Under the pieces are notes generated by a model. It did not search any database. It was not told the DNA's origin and saw nothing but the letters and a program-made list of their open reading frames with translations. Shown here piece by piece: positions 10,791-21,091 of a stretch of DNA of 64,000 nt. The DNA is from Takakia lepidozioides. Its lineage: Eukaryota > Streptophyta > Takakiopsida > Takakiales > Takakiaceae. The stretch covers positions 83,992,756 through 84,056,755 of the forward strand of contig CM060731.1 of assembly GCA_030704615.1 (NCBI GenBank), given 5' to 3'. How positions within the stretch are numbered: position 1 is the first letter of the stretch; each line of letters starts with the position of its first letter. A program made the position numbers and the translations under genes.

Positions 10791-11755
10791 GACACGTGTG
10801 TGGACTAAAGAAAAGTGTGGCAGAACCGGGCCGAATGTGTCACACCTTTGATGGCTTAAGTCACACCTAAATAGTCAACGGGTGGAAACTTAGGGTTGAT
10901 CCCTATATAATATCCAAGTTGGCAACATGAAAAATAAAAACAACGTTGCATGGCATAAATTGATTCGTTCAATTGCGTGGCCTACTGTCATAAGTGTGAA
11001 TTGTGTGCAATGGTGTGGCAAATGCCTGGCAAGCCAGGTTCTGAAATGTCTGACTTAGCGTCTTACTCCCAAAAGATGATGATGCATGGCATGAGTTCCT
11101 ATGTGCGGTGTGCAGCCACTTTGGCGGACGTAGAGCTTAGGATTAGGGTTGCGGGGCATTCAACCGGGACTTAGTTTTTTTTTGGCGCTTTCTTTGTCCC
11201 CTGTGCCATCTGGGCGTAAGTATGATGAGAGGATGTGTTTGCATCATCTGCAGAAAGAAAGCTGTAAGAGTCTGGCATGTGTAGGTTTGTCTTGGAGGTC
11301 TTTGAGTGGAAGTTTTCAACCGAATCCCACTTTGAATGACTCTTGTATTTCGTGTATGCGGTCTTGTACGTGTTTGATACCGGAGTGCTAGGGTTTCTTG
11401 GTGGACAGTAGGTCATGCCGAGAGCGCCTATGGAGGGAATGGCACCTTTCAAGAGGAAGTGGAGAAATAAGGGTGCGACCAAGGGATACAGGAAGAAGAT
11501 AAAGATTCCGCAAGGAGGCCACGTTACAAGACCTTACGATCCTCCACGATTGCGGGACCTACAGCGCCAAAACCGGTTGAAGACAAGGAAGTTCTTTCGA
11601 AGAGGAGAAAGAGCGTCCCAAGAGCACCTTTTTGTGACAGCTTTTTCCTGATGAGAGTTCGCTGATCCGGGGTTTGGCGTCGCTTGTGTCTCCCGCTACT
11701 CCTGCTTTTCTTGCAACTCATGCCTTTTTTGCTGCACCTCATGATAGGGGAGGTT
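10791..11755. other. No recognisable gene; probable CACTA interior and LINE flank
   Basis: Subterminal GTCACACC words continue to about 10870. Open frames at 11171-11482 (minus) and 11415-11651 (plus) have no domain I recognise. The minus one could be part of the LINE upstream of the insertion, which I could not confirm. Confidence 0.35.
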
Positions 11756-11760
11756 AGCTA

Positions 11761-11820
11761 GTTCATGAGCATGAGCGGCATGAGCGGAGTAGCAAGACAA
11801 TCGGTTTTCATGAGCAGAAG
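11761..11820 (+). repeat. CATGAGC-rich terminus-like cluster, copy 1
   Basis: Contains TTCATGAGCATGAGCGGC then GGTTTTCATGAGCAGAAG. The same layout recurs at 14276-14365 and, inverted, in the palindrome loop at 60203-60313: several CATGAGC words, a spacer, then TTTTCATGAGC. It looks like the end of a mobile family, but no partner end is defined. Confidence 0.55.
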
Positions 11821-12099
11821 TACAAATTTTGGAAATTAAAAACATTAAAAAACATTATTTTTAATGGAATGTGTCAAGGAAAAAAAAAAAACCAATATAA
11901 TATTCATTGTTTGAAGTAAAAATTGTAGTTTTGAGAGCCGTGCTCATGATATTTTGTCTTCCGCTCATGCGAATTCCGAGCGACATCTGCAAAAATGGCG
12001 CCGAATTTTGCGGTAATAGGTTCCGCAACCGGAGAAATTTGCGACGTATTTCGCGGTAATAGGTGTCTCCGGCGAAAAATTGTGCCGAATTTCGCGGCT

Positions 12100-13448
12100 A
12101 TAGGTCCTTACATGGCAAGTGTGTAAGCCCAAAATTTGGAAATGTGGCGCCGAATTTCGGTACATGGTGCCAGGGATTGCACAGATGTTGGGCAGTTCTT
12201 GGGCCATGTAACTGGAGATTCGGTGCCATTTTTTCAGACATCGGACTTGCGGTGCTCGACGAGACCTCCTCAGGCAACATCGCGGGACCACGAGGGAGCG
12301 TGCAAATATTCTTGTCAGCTCGCCATGAATCCTCTTCTCCGCCAGGTGCCTCGTCAAGTCTTCGTCTCACTGGACGGGTGTGAACATCTCCTTCCAAGTG
12401 TTGGCCACTTCGAAGCAATGGCGTGTCCCGAAGGCCCTCTCGCAAGGCTGCCGCCCACTTGCGAGGATTCTTCGATCTGGAGGCAGTCCGCATCAGCATT
12501 TCCTGCCTGTCCGGCCCCAAGCCCCACTGTTTCCCTTTCAAGAACTCGTTGTACCTGCATTGCTGCATAATTGACCTCACAATGTCCTCCGTTGTGGCAG
12601 TGAGGATGTCCACCAGATGCGCCGGAGAGGAGGCACGCCAGGAAGAATGTACTGATTCGGCCATGTTTGTTGTCGGCGTGTCGGTGTCGGAGTCGAGACA
12701 CATTTCCTGCACATGCACATGTTCAGGTTACAAGCAAATTACAAATAATGAGTAGCTAGCATAATATTCAATGGGACGCAAATTCGTCCAACTCACCTCC
12801 CACATATAGTCGCCCCGAACTGGAGGAAACGATAATGCCACCATGCTAGCCAACTGACCATTGCTCCCTCGTCTGATTTCTTTACAGCACCTGACGTTGT
12901 CCACCAAGCCCGTATACATGCAAACTGTGTCTCTGCATCATCCCAGGTGGGAGCACACTTCCACGCAAGACACACGGAACGGTGCTGGTGTCGTAGACAT
13001 GTGCACCCATTGTTACCCACTGATGATTTGTAATTCGCTTGATATGGTCAAACATGACCCAACTATTTGACAAGTCCCCAGTCGTCATCCGGTAGACCAG
13101 TTCGACGCCACTGCCAGGCCCACACGTTGACAATTTGAATACGAAACAGCGATCTGCCTCAGTCCCTTGTCCTGGAAATCTACTTCCATGAATGTAGTCA
13201 TATCCACATCGTCGCTTCACCTCCAGAATGGAGTGCATATCCGAGCCACGCCCACTTCTCTGTTTGCAGGAGACAATGTGGTTTCGGACATTCGGTGAAC
13301 AGACGTGGAACATCGACTCCAGCAATGCCTCTATTTCCTTCTCATCGCGAGGAACTCTGTCGGAGCTGTCTTCCGACATAATTCTAGCCAATGCCATCTT
13401 ATGGGCGGCCTGCAGAAATATGGTCACAAACATCCTCAACCTACACAC
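12100..13448 (-). pseudogene. Degenerate DDE-transposase-like gene
   Basis: Two minus-strand pieces read in order. The first (13448-12882) is well composed and includes MALARIMSEDSSDRVPRDE, CFVFKLSTCGPGSG, VMFDHIKRITNHQW and VTMGAHVYD. The second (12718-12380) includes TPTTNMAESVHSSW and IMQQCRYNEFLKG. A frameshift lies between them; the middle sense probably continues in the frame containing CAPTWDDAETQFACIRAWW. The hydrophobic GAHVYD strand, a later acidic position and an NMAES motif resemble MULE-like transposases, but I cannot place all three catalytic acids. The 3' end (below ~12300) runs into sequence containing GGCGCC half-palindromes. Alternative: another DDE family or an uncharacterised host-like protein. 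Confidence 0.45.
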
Positions 13449-13504
13449 CCATAGTTACAAACTGCTTACATCCCAATCTCCACACTGCCAATTGCATGTG
13501 TAAA

Positions 13505-14275
13505 GCTAAACACTACCCATGGCATGATATAGACAGTTTCTCAATAGACAACAGGGGATCCCCCACAGATTGCATTATAGACCTATTCACAATTGACCTC
13601 TACAAATCATGTCTTAAAGAACTATCTAAATCTATAGCCCCAGGCCCTGATCTTATACCAAATGCCATACTTCAAGCATTGGACCCTCAACTTCATCACC
13701 TCCTCTTCAATTTTTTCCAACTACAACGAATACCACACTCATGGACACATAGCCGTACCGACAACCAAGTTGTAGCCCAGTGGTAATGGGCACATACCAC
13801 CTCGGAAGTGGTTGTGGGTTCAATCCACCCTCGGTGTCACAAAGGTGTCCACCTTCCTAGCGGAAGGCAGTAGCCCTTTGGGGTGAAGTGACTCCATAAA
13901 TTACGCTTCCTTCGGGAGGCGTCATACTTTTTTTTAGCCGTATCATTTTGCTCTTAAAAAAAGGCGACCCTACGGATCTCAGTAATTACAGACCCATAGC
14001 ATTGGCCAACACCATATACAAGTTATTCACCAGCACGCTCACCACAATGCTCTCAAACTATGGCGAACAACACCAAATTCTCAGTGACCCCCAAGAAGGA
14101 ATCCATGCTACACGCAGTAGAACACGACAAATGCCGTATGTTCTATCCGCCCTCGAAGACGCTAAACTTACAAAGCAAGATATATATCTTCTATATACTG
14201 ACTTTAAAAATGCATTCGGCTCCCTAGATCAGCTATCATGCTTGACCTTGGGTACCCCACTGAGACGTTTACTAT
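13505..14275 (+). pseudogene. LINE reverse transcriptase fragment split by a SINE
   Basis: Plus strand. Before the insertion: DIDSFSIDN, SIAPGPDLIPNAILQA and QRIPHSWTHS, which are the N-terminal RT motifs of non-LTR elements. After it (from 13943): LLLKKGDPTDLSNYRPIAL, KLFTSTLTTML and DIYLLYTDFKNAFGSLD, i.e. RT motifs 1-3 with the first catalytic Asp in YTDF. The FADD-type catalytic motif is missing because the fragment ends at about 14275. Dropping the SINE and one copy of its target duplication puts both halves in one frame with no further change. Opposite in strand to the LINE endonuclease piece at 9560-10718. Confidence 0.88.
13758..13935 (+). mobile_element. tRNA-derived SINE with poly(T) tail
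   Basis: About 178 bp. Near its 5' end is an A-box-like TGTAGCCCAGTGG (13771) and about 33 bp later a B-box GGTTCAATCC (13818), the internal RNA polymerase III promoter of tRNA-derived SINEs. The 3' end is T8 (13928-13935). It is flanked by the direct repeat AGCCGTA (13751-13757 and 13936-13942), a target-site duplication. The T-tail and overall size resemble the plant Au-SINE group. The family name is an inference. Confidence 0.88.
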
Positions 14276-14365
14276 TTCATGAGCAGAAACCATGAGGCAT
14301 GAGCCATGAGCCGCATGAGCGGTGAGCCGAAGTCTAAGACACGTACTTTTCATGAGCGGACTTCT
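14276..14365 (+). repeat. CATGAGC-rich terminus-like cluster, copy 2
   Basis: Begins TTTCATGAGCAGAAACCATGAG and ends ACTTTTCATGAGCGGAC. It truncates the LINE RT frame. It has the same layout as 11761-11820 and the palindrome loop. Further CATGAG/CTCATGG words continue to about 14515. Confidence 0.55.
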
Positions 14366-15120
14366 CCAAATTTGGAAATGCGGCAGATTAAAAAAGTATC
14401 AAAATAATAGTTTTTAATTTGACATTGCCGTTTTTGGAAGTTCCAGATCTTGTAATGCGGCGAAGATATGTCATGAGTAAAAATTCCGCTCATGGTTTTG
14501 TAAATCTGCTCATGGAAAAAACTGACCGTACAACGAGAAATCCAGTATACCACAGCAAAAAGATGCCGCATACTGGCGTGTATAGAGTATTCCGCGGTTT
14601 TATATGCCCTAACATTGGAATGAAGCTGACCCTACGGTCACGATTGTATGATCCCCATGCAACAACACAGTCTGTAGTGCTTGAAAATTCTTGCTTCTTC
14701 CTGCATTCTGCGGGAAAGGTTTGCCACTCCACTGGGAAATGCGGTGCCGCATTACGGTTCGCACGTGTTCTGAGGGGTTCAGTGTTCTCGACAGTCGGCA
14801 ACCTGAAGACTCGGTGCGACTATCTTACTATGACCAAGGCCACAACTACCAGTACCTACTATGTTACTTGGAAATGCGGTGCGCCGCATTTCCTTGCCGG
14901 GGGTGGTAAGCAAAGTTTGGGAGAGCAGAAAAACAAGAACCCCCAAAAAAAACAAAAATCCAGGCACGTGGAAACAGAAGGTAATGGCATAGTATTATCT
15001 TAGTTTGACCAAAATAGGTTATTGGTAGGCAAGACATAAGTCACTTGCAGCAGTACAGTTCTACTATAACTGAAACTCCAAAAATGATGGGCGTAACATT
15101 GTCTTGTGCCCCGCAAGCCA
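14366..15120. other. Non-coding with two GGCGCC-type palindromes
   Basis: No supportable gene. Palindromes of the AAATGCGG..CCGCATT type lie near 14740-14757 (central TG) and 14872-14891 (with an inserted GC). Confidence 0.4.
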
Positions 15121-15123
15121 AGC

Positions 15124-16358
15124 TCACTGATCCCCTGGATCCATATTCAGAAAAATGTATATCTCGTCGGGGCTCAACGCTGGTGCATGTATGAAGTGAT
15201 GAGTTGTGGAATTACACCGGAGTTTCTTTAGGTACACGTAGTACAGATGCTTGCAAGGGTAGTATGATGCTCCCTTCTTTGCCATGATTTGGAAGTCGGT
15301 GCAATTGGAGGTGGGTAATTCTGAAATGGTGATGGTGTACACCTCATTGCGAACAACTAAGCCTGCCGTGGCCATCTCATACACACGCTCGAAGCCTGGT
15401 GGGGGCACTTCTGTTGAGCTCTGGATTGTACAGTTCATCCCAAGTGCATTCCCCATCCTTGTCTCGTTCACTTTTGAGGGAGGTCGCCGTCTCTTCGGTT
15501 TCCCCCACGGTGTGTAGGATGCTTAGAGTTGTTGCGTACGTTTGTTCTTGCTCTCATAGGGGTCAGTGGTGGAGGCTATGAAACCGGAAATGGTTATCTG
15601 GGGATGTTAGTGCGCTGCACCATCTGAAATCCTGCTGCAGTAAGGGCGTCGGCCTCAACCTACTCAGATTGCATCCCGGTTCCACCGGCCACATCGGGGG
15701 AGCCTCTGACATTGCTTGTATGCCGTACTTGGGTTTTCCATAGACACAAGTCATAATGTCATGCCTACAGAACCAGAACTGGGTCGTCGTCGCCTCCGCA
15801 AACTTTGCATGGACAAATCTTCCCGTGAAAGTAGGAGCAGGGACAACCCCAACTGGGTTCCTCCTTATCATCTATCCACAACGTTGTTGTGTATACTCGA
15901 ATTGCAGAGCATTTGCCTCGAAACGCCGGCAGTGTATGAGCGATTCTCCATTGTGACGTGAACAAAGTCGTCTCCACAATGGGTTGCCCATACTGCATAA
16001 CAGCGGGCGGAATCTGGGCAGGGAATTTCACGTACGGAATCCATGCTTGAAGGCGATGGCGATCTTGAAACTCTTGGGCTTCCATTGCTGGAAGTGACAT
16101 TGCGGCAACATGACTGGACCTCGAGGTGCAGTCGCCGAGGGTATTCAAGATGGGGATCTCCAGTTTGAATTGGACATACCTTTCGTGGTATGAGATAAAG
16201 TCTGCATGTAGATGCATAAAGACGAGACCTCCAGTTCTTTTTTGGGGATTGCGGGTATTCATGGGGATTCCAGCGCACCAATGCCAGGTCTGACATCTTC
16301 TCCTTAAGGTGCAAACAATCATATTCCCGCTGCAGACATGAATGTTCAGGTCTGACAA
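15124..16358 (-). pseudogene. Degenerate SWIM-finger protein (transposon-like)
   Basis: Minus strand, three frame segments in order. 16358-15765 includes ERYVQFKLEIPIL and TLWIDDKEEPSWGC. 15871-15563 includes GRFVHAKFAEATTTQFW and DIMTCVYGKPKYGIQ. 15471-15127 includes TISELPTSNCTDFQ and SYYPCKHLYYVYLKKL. The last resembles a SWIM zinc finger (CxC...CxH), with the first Cys replaced by Ser and the PCKH kept. SWIM fingers are common in MULE/FAR1-type transposases. On the same strand it is followed, beyond the LINE and CATGAGC insertions, by the transposase-like pieces at 13448-12100, so both could be one split gene. The protein upstream of the finger is unrecognised. Confidence 0.5.
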
Positions 16359-16790
16359 ATGCCAGTCAAGCTAGTTAATTCATACACAAAATCAAGTTGT
16401 GTTAATAATGTGGAGCCCAAGCCGACGACACAGTCGAAGAGAAAAAAGAAAGGTTGCTATTATGTCCAGGGCACGGGTGGATGGCAGTTGCACTTTCGTG
16501 CCGACTGCCGTTCATTTGCCGTTTATTACTCTTGCACGGAAATGAGGTATTTCTGGGTGTACTTCTGGATGGATATGGGGTGCCGCAGACTGACACCAAA
16601 TTGGATCCACCGAGGAGCAAGCATGGGTGGATGAACTCCAACGATGCATTTTCGTCCAGGCTGCCATCAACATGTACCCCTTCAGTGGATTTTGGGGAAA
16701 TGAGGTGGGCGGACTGCCATTCGAGCTTGCTTTCCTGACGATGGGGACGGTCGTCCCCACTACCACTTACCGTTGCCTTCATGACAGTGG
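16359..16790. other. No gene seen; leads into palindrome array
   Basis: Low-information sequence. Degenerate 60-70 bp relatives of the array unit (GGAAATGAGGTATTTCTGGG, GGAAATGAGGTGGGCGG) are already present. Confidence 0.4.
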
Positions 16791-16794
16791 GACA

Positions 16795-18625
16795 GAAATG
16801 CCGCACCGCATATCCGTCCGGACAGCCATACACCCTTGCCTTCATGACAGAGGGGACGGATATGCGGTGCTGCATTTCAGTCCCCACTACCAGTTACCCT
16901 TGCCTCCATAATAGTAGGACGGAAATGCGGCACCGCATTTCCGTCCCACTTGCTATACACCCTTGCCTTCACGACAGTGGGGACGGAAAATCGGTTTCGC
17001 ATTTCCGTCCAGACTGCCCTGAAACCCTTCCTTCATGACATTGGGGACGGAAATGCGGTGCTGCATTTCCGTCCGGACTGCCATTGGACCTTGCCTTCAT
17101 GACAGTGGGGACGGACGGAAATGCGGTGCCGCATTTCCATCCGGACTGCCATTGGACCTTGCCTTCATGACAGTGGGGACGGACGGAAATGTGGTGCCGT
17201 ATTTCCGTCCAAACTGCCATTGGACCTTGCCTTCACTACAGTGGGGACGGAAATGCGGTGCCGCATTTCCATCCGGATTGCCAGAAGACCTTGCATTCAT
17301 AACAGTGGGGACGCAAAAGCGGTGCCGCATTTCGGCCGTCCCCACTACCAGTTACCCTTGCCACCATAACAGTAGGACGGAAATGCGGCACCGCATTTCC
17401 GTCCCACCTACCATACACCCATTGCCTTCTGGAAATGCGGCACCGCATTTCCGTCCCACCTACCATACACCCATTGCCTTCTGGAAATGCGGCGCCGCAT
17501 TTCTTTCCAACGACGATGACTATAGAAAAAAATAAAATTAGTGTTCTTGTTTTTTTTTTCCACCACCCCCTGTGGTCGGAAATGCGGCGCCGCATTTCCA
17601 TCCAACAGGAAGAGCTAGAAAAAACAAGGAAAAATTTTTTTTTGGATTTTTTTTTCTCTACCCCCTATAGGCTGAAATGCGGCGCCGCATTTCAATCCAG
17701 CGGCGATGAAAACATTTGTACGGTTATTTTTTTTTTCCCCCTCTACCCCCTGTTGTTGGAAATGCGGCACCGCATTTCGATCCTGCAGGGATGACTAGAG
17801 AGAGCAAGAAATAAAACCAAAAAAAAAACTCAATTATTATTATTATTATTATTATTATTATGCCTTTCACCCCCTATGGACGCAAATGCGGTGCCGCATT
17901 TCAATCCAGCGACGATGACAAGAGGAAAAAAAAGGTTAGGGTTATTTGTTTTCCTCTCTATACCCCCTGTTGTTGGAAATGCGGCGCCGCATTCCATCCA
18001 GCGGGGATGAGTAGAGAACAAAAACAAAAACAAAAAAAACCAACAAAAAAAACTTTTTGTTTTTTTTCCCCCGGCCCCACCACCGTATGGACGGAAATGC
18101 GGCGTCGCATTTCAATCCAGCGGGGATGACAAGAGGAAAAAAAAGGTTAGGGTTATTTTTTTTCCTCTCTATACCCCCTGTTGTTGGAAATGCAGCGCCG
18201 CATTCCATCCAGCGGGGATAAGTAGAGAACAACCAAGAAAAAAAAAAAAAAAAACCCAACAAAAAAAACATTTTTTTTTTAATTTTTTTCCCCCGGCCCC
18301 ACCACCGTATGGACGGAAATGCGGCGCCGCATTTCAATTCAGCGGCGATGTCGAGAAAAAATAAAGTTAGGGTTGTTTTTTTTTCCCCCCCTCTACCCTA
18401 TGTTGTTGGAAATGTGGCGCCGCATTTCCATCTAGCGCGGATGTCAAGAGAAAAAAAAAGAAAAAAAAAAACTCATAATTTTTTATTTCTTGTTTTCACC
18501 CTCTTTGGATGGAAATGCGGCACCGCATTTTAATCCAGCGGCGATGACTAGAGGAAAAACAATCAGGGGTTATTTCCCCCCTCCCCCCTGTGGTTGAAAA
18601 TGCGGCATCGCAATTCCCATCCAAC
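16795..18625. repeat. Array of ~23 GGCGCC-centred palindromes
   Basis: The palindrome AAATGCGGCGCCGCATTT, often extended by GGACGG on the left and CCGTCC on the right, recurs about 23 times. From ~16800 to 17400 the spacing is about 65 bp and the spacer reads CCTTGCCTTCATGACAGTGG. From ~17480 the spacing is about 90 bp with spacers made of A-runs, T-runs and CTACCCCCTGTTGTTGG, several holding GGTTAGGGTTA. The two central bases vary between CG, TG and CA. The repetitive frames that cross it on both strands follow the palindrome and are not genes. Confidence 0.93.
17833..17861. repeat. (ATT)n microsatellite
   Basis: About ten ATT triplets inside one spacer of the palindrome array. Confidence 0.95.
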
Positions 18626-18795
18626 ACAATCCCTGTGATGCGGGCTGGAGAATGTGTGCAGGTCCATATGACATGTTAGTGGACTGGAGTAATATGAGTG
18701 AGTGAGCTGGAATGTATTGATAAGTATAGCAAGAATATAGGTATAGTATGGTGTGCGTATGCCGTTTCCTGTCTGGTGAGGGATTGTGGCTTCTT

Positions 18796-18809
18796 GGGGG
18801 GGGGGGGGG
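18796..18809 (+). repeat. G14 homopolymer
   Basis: Fourteen consecutive G after TTCTT. The surrounding 18626-19600 shows no supportable gene. Confidence 0.95.
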
Positions 18810-19629
18810 TCAAAGCATGTTCAGGTGTCTCATTTGAGGAACTATTTCAAGGACAACAGCCCTATGTTTGACTATCATTAGGGTCATGGGATTATTTTGC
18901 GCTTATTTTGCTAGTTTTTCGAAATAGGTGTCCATAATAATGTGGGGTCATGGACATATCGCATACTGCCACGTCTACAAACGTCTCCATCGCGCAGCCC
19001 AAATTTCGGCACATTGCATGAGGTAGCGGCAATTTTTTCGCGATCCACTGCTACACGACAAAGACTGTGTGCAATTTTTAAACTGTACTACGCGCATCTT
19101 TGCAATAATGTCTTTCTCTCTACTGTGACGACTCCTATATGGAGTGTGAAACCCGCTCAAGTCTCGAGCGCATTCTCATGCTCCTTTCTTCGCGACGAAG
19201 TACTTGAACGTTGTTGTTGTTTCGCTTACAGTTGTTGCATTGGAAAGCATCTGCACACCCCGGTGCATTTTTGGCTCCAACACTCTCAGCTATCCATGGT
19301 TTGTCTCTCGAGCAGATGTGTGGTGTCTCGATTGCATTCTCACCCGGGCCTGGTGTTTACCCCATGCAAAAGGAGGAATTCAATGTGGTTGGCATTTAGG
19401 GTTCCATAGAGTCCCTGCATTGTAACTTCTACTTTGGAAATCTTCAGTGCTAATTTTGAGGCTTCACTGTCAGCTCCTACGAGACATGCCAAGATACAAC
19501 CGTAGTCCAGAGGTGGTGTTTGAAACATCTCCGCATTGGTCATACTGAGCGAGCGAAAAGTGAAGTATTCTAACCTACCTATCCCTATACGAGAGTGGTG
19601 GAGACGTTCTCAGTTGTCATGACTGTTTA

Positions 19630-20400
19630 ATGTCCAACCTAGAATGTCAGGAGGTGCGCACTCCATTAGTGAATGGACATTTGCATACTTCTATTCGTAA
19701 CATAGTGGGTGTGTTTCTCCACCGCAATGTGGATAATCGCAACCACATGCAATACATGTCATTTTGTCTGAGCCCTGAATCTGTTATTCGTCTCCACCTG
19801 CAATCTATCAAAAGGAGGTATGTGAATTGACCCAATTCCCTTCTTTGTGTAATTAAAATGTGTTGCCTACATGCAGAAATTTGCGAGCGATCTTGCATGA
19901 AGTGAACGCAATGGAACCTAAGACGGAGAAAATTACGGTTCGGTGGGCAGATTCGCTAAGTCAAACACTTATTGTGGATTTTCCTTGCGACAGAGCCATC
20001 TGCATTGCACCATCTCTATGCGTAACCTACTCCCTACCCGAGACTGTCAGGGTCTACAATTGTCCCAAGCTTTTAGTAATTTGAGTGTCAGCACCCCTCG
20101 TTCAATCCCCTACCTTGTGTCATCCATGTCCCATTTACTCATTTTGAATGGGAACCCCTTCCGTGGTATTGCATTGATAGGCTTCTTGTGGGAGACCTCA
20201 TTGTGTTTAAAGTTCCACGCAGCACTCATCCTTGGGGAGTTAAGGTAGTTGAGATGACCCCAGAGATGATGGATGGGACGTTCATGGATTATACTTTGTG
20301 CTTGCAACGGACGTCATCTCAACTGACCACCTATATTTGCATTGGTGGATGGTGGATTCTTAGTGAGGAATCACATGTCGACATTGCCGAGGTGACTTAG
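19630..20400 (+). CDS. Candidate spliced gene, function unknown
   Basis: An open frame (MSNLECQEVRTPLV...RLHLQSIKR) runs to a GTATGT donor at 19818. A 59 bp intron ends in TGCAG at 19876, and the frame continues in register (NLRAILHEVNAMEPKTEK, ...VTYSLPETVRVYNCPK) to TGA at 20083. A further well-composed frame, 20092-20400, follows a GTGTCAG that could be an acceptor (PWYCIDRLLVGDLIVFKVP, TYICIGGWWILSEES) and ends at TAG 20398-20400. I see no family. The short in-frame intron and good codon sense argue for a real or recently real gene. The true 5' end and the second intron are guesses. Confidence 0.4.
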
Positions 20401-20736
20401 TGCTTTGAATCGTTTGCACTATGTTTAGGGTTATCCAGAATTGACAGGTTTATTGACGTAGCACCCTGTCATTTTGCTCCCACATTGAGTGCCATGATTA
20501 CAAAAGATTTTCTAATACATATGGTCAATTTTTGTTTGTTGTGCAGGCCCTCAATTCCTCTGATGTCATCATATGAGCCTGTCTACTATAGGGTTTTAGG
20601 CGAATCTCCTGTTTTGTGTAGTATGTGTGTGGTTGCATGTTGAGGGTATACATTCCCATGAATTTGTGGGTTTCCATTTGTTAAAGCCCTATCTACAGGT
20701 TTTTACTTAGGGTGATTTTTGTTGCCGCATAGCAGA

Positions 20737-21085
20737 ATGGCAAACAAAAAGAATAGTAGGGGAAGATCAAATTACCTTGGCCAAAACACCAGAGAGAACT
20801 TAGCAGCTCAAGCCTCTGTTGAAAAACAAAGAAAAGCTAGGAATGCACAGCGGATTAAGGAGTGGAGGATACAGAAAAGGACATGTCCTGTAGTGTCAAG
20901 TCTGGAGTCATGTCTGCAAATCCCTAAAGTCACAGAGAGGTACGAAAGGAAGCTTGCTGCAAATATTGTGAGAAGTCTAGATCAATTTGAGCGGGTGCGT
21001 GATGAGGGTTGTGCGAGGCGCGTGGTTGCTAGAGCCTTGTGTCATCCTAAGTTTAAACAAGTATTGCCAGATGATGTCAGAAACC
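20737..21085 (+). CDS. Candidate first exon of a basic, probably nuclear protein
   Basis: The frame starts at ATG 20737 (MANKKNSRGRSNYLGQ) and reads about 116 codons rich in Lys and Arg, with helical segments (ENLAAQASVEKQRKARNAQ, RYERKLAANIVRSLDQFERV). It then reaches a strong donor, GTAAGT, at 21086. A possible upstream acceptor TTGTTGTGCAG lies at 20537-20547. Beyond the donor the sequence turns into the second palindrome array, so the remaining exons are not visible. The basic N-terminus suggests nucleic-acid binding or nuclear import, by composition only. Confidence 0.45.
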
Positions 21086-21091
21086 GTAAGT

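Noticed and set aside
16795-18533. Frames with repeated RHRIS or NAAPHF peptides
   Set aside because: They occur on both strands and in all palindrome-bearing regions; they are translations of the GGCGCC palindrome, not proteins.
18942-19409. 155-codon plus-strand frame rich in Ser, Cys and His
   Set aside because: No domain, no start context and composition like random translation; competing frames of similar length overlap it.
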